Positions 5,333 to 6,086 of a stretch of 6,086 nucleotides of DNA are shown here, piece after piece. Made by a program: the position numbers and the translations under genes. Numbering within the stretch: the stretch's first letter is position 1; every line of letters starts with the position of its first letter. This stretch comes from Anaerolineae bacterium (GTDB lineage: Bacteria > Chloroflexota > Anaerolineae > DUEN01), in the NCBI GenBank assembly GCA_021159845.1, contig JAGHDS010000432.1, positions 1 to 6,086 on the forward strand, given 5' to 3'. The notes beneath the pieces are model-generated. The model was not told the DNA's origin. It was given only the letters and a program-made list of their open reading frames with translations, and ran no database searches.

Positions 5333-6086
5333 GGTGGGTAGTCCTTCAGGAACTCGTAGGTGATGCGAGAGACATCGGCCATCATTTTCGAGCTGATGGC
5401 CCATTCCAGCCAGACCGGCCGGTAGAGGTAGACGGCGAGCACGTATGGCCCGTTGGGCCCCCAGATCACGGCCACATCACCGTGCGTATCGTCGATGAAA
5501 CCGTGTTTATGCGCGATGCGCGTGCCCTTTGGAATGCCCGTCTCCAGCAAGATGCCCAGGTTCAGGTTGCTCATCCAGTCCAGCATCTCCTGGCATTCGT
5601 GGGGTGTCAGCTCACCCGGATAGGCAGCCAACAGCGTCCCCCCGCCCTCGGCGCACTGGACGATCATCTCCATGAGCAATCCCATGTCCTTCGCCGTCGT
5701 CTGCATGAAGGGGTCCGGCTTCGTGTTCATATCCTTACGCTGATTGGCAGGTGTGGCGATGTGCGGGGGAGTGCCAGAGTGTTTATCATATGGGGCGGCG
5801 ATGAAGGAGTTGCGTAGGCCGAGCCGATGCAGCGACTTCGTCACCTCTTGGGCACCCCGGTCCGGGCTGCCGTCGCCGATGAGGCCGAGCAGCAGGTTCG
5901 CCGTGTAGTTACCGCTGAGCCGCATCGTCTCGGAGATCAGCCGGGAGGTCTCGACATCCGGCTCGGCATCCAGGCGGCGATACACGTTGACCAGGATAGC
6001 GATCTTCATCGTACTCACCGCCGCGTAGGCGACATTCTCATTGATGCCCACCTCCCTGCGGTTGTGGATATCCCGCACCCATATAC
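5329..6086 (-). CDS. Serine hydrolase of the class A beta-lactamase fold (partial, N-terminus outside window)
   Basis: The frame is open to the right edge, so the N-terminus, including any signal peptide, is missing. The GTG at 6078 is only an internal codon; family-like sequence continues upstream of it. Counting from that codon, the three active-site motifs of penicillin-recognising enzymes are present and ordered: S22-T-M-K25 (SxxK), S55-G-N57 (SDN variant) and K191-H-G193 (KTG variant). The fold matches the beta-lactamase2-type group. The omega-loop ExxLN Glu that lets true class A beta-lactamases deacylate is not visible; the segment where it is expected (about residues 95-125) has no Glu. 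A cell-wall peptidase, esterase or slow penicillin-binding role is therefore more likely than antibiotic resistance. It is co-transcribed with the anchored propeller protein, suggesting work at the cell surface. Confidence 0.85.
   Translation of the reverse strand, partial: IWVRDIHNRREVGINENVAYAAVSTMKIAILVNVYRRLDAEPDVETSRLISETMRLSGNYTANLLLGLIGDGSPDRGAQEVTKSLHRLGLRNSFIAAPYDKHSGTPPHIATPANQRKDMNTKPDPFMQTTAKDMGLLMEMIVQCAEGGGTLLAAYPGELTPHECQEMLDWMSNLNLGILLETGIPKGTRIAHKHGFIDDTHGDVAVIWGPNGPYVLAVYLYRPVWLEWAISSKMMADVSRITYEFLKDYPP

Noticed and set aside
5333..5404. Upstream ATG at 5404 as the start of the propeller gene
   Set aside because: It would add 24 residues before a good signal peptide and overlap the hydrolase gene by 76 bases. 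The GTGA arrangement at 5332 fits better.
5329..6086. Antibiotic-resistance beta-lactamase
   Set aside because: The active-site Ser/Lys motifs exist, but the deacylating Glu and a normal omega loop are not visible.

Overview
The window (about 6.1 kb, G+C-rich, roughly 60% by eye) reads as ordinary bacterial chromosome with six protein-coding genes, two of them cut by the window edges. The likely source is a Chloroflexota (Chloroflexi) bacterium. That is an inference from three things: a surface protein with a Thr/Pro-rich stalk and a C-terminal membrane anchor ending in Arg residues, a short dispersed-type palindrome of a kind often seen in that phylum, and the mix of gene families. No rRNA or other marker gene is present to confirm it.

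Layout, left to right. (1) 1-420, plus strand: the C-terminal ATPase half of a sensor histidine kinase, cut at the left edge. (2) 421-549: a convergent gap holding a perfect 24-bp palindrome that probably acts as a shared terminator. (3) 550-1467, minus strand: an Ntn-hydrolase asparaginase of the glycosylasparaginase / isoaspartyl-peptidase (T2) family, with its own promoter and a strong ribosome binding site. (4) 1468-1926: a divergent intergenic region with a promoter on each side, a weaker stem-loop, and a perfect 13-bp inverted repeat with a 4-base loop. (5) 1927-3629, plus strand: a two-gene operon made of an uncharacterised TIM-barrel-like protein and, overlapping it by ATGA, a tandem GNAT acetyltransferase. 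A near-consensus TTGACG-N17-TATGAT promoter with an extended -10 drives it. (6) 3626-6086, minus strand: a second two-gene operon. A serine hydrolase of the class A beta-lactamase fold, cut at the right edge, comes first. It is followed, through a GTGA overlap, by a secreted, membrane-anchored protein built from five repeats that should form a five-bladed beta-propeller, then a beta-sandwich-like domain, a Thr/Pro stalk and a C-terminal membrane helix.

The two operons converge and share the four bases TTAG at their stop codons, leaving no room for a terminator between them. No mobile element, CRISPR array, tRNA or rRNA was seen. The most interesting items are the translationally coupled pair of a beta-lactamase-fold protein without a visible deacylating Glu and an anchored five-bladed propeller, and the unassigned TIM-barrel protein paired with an acetyltransferase. 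Neither can be called a new system from sequence alone.
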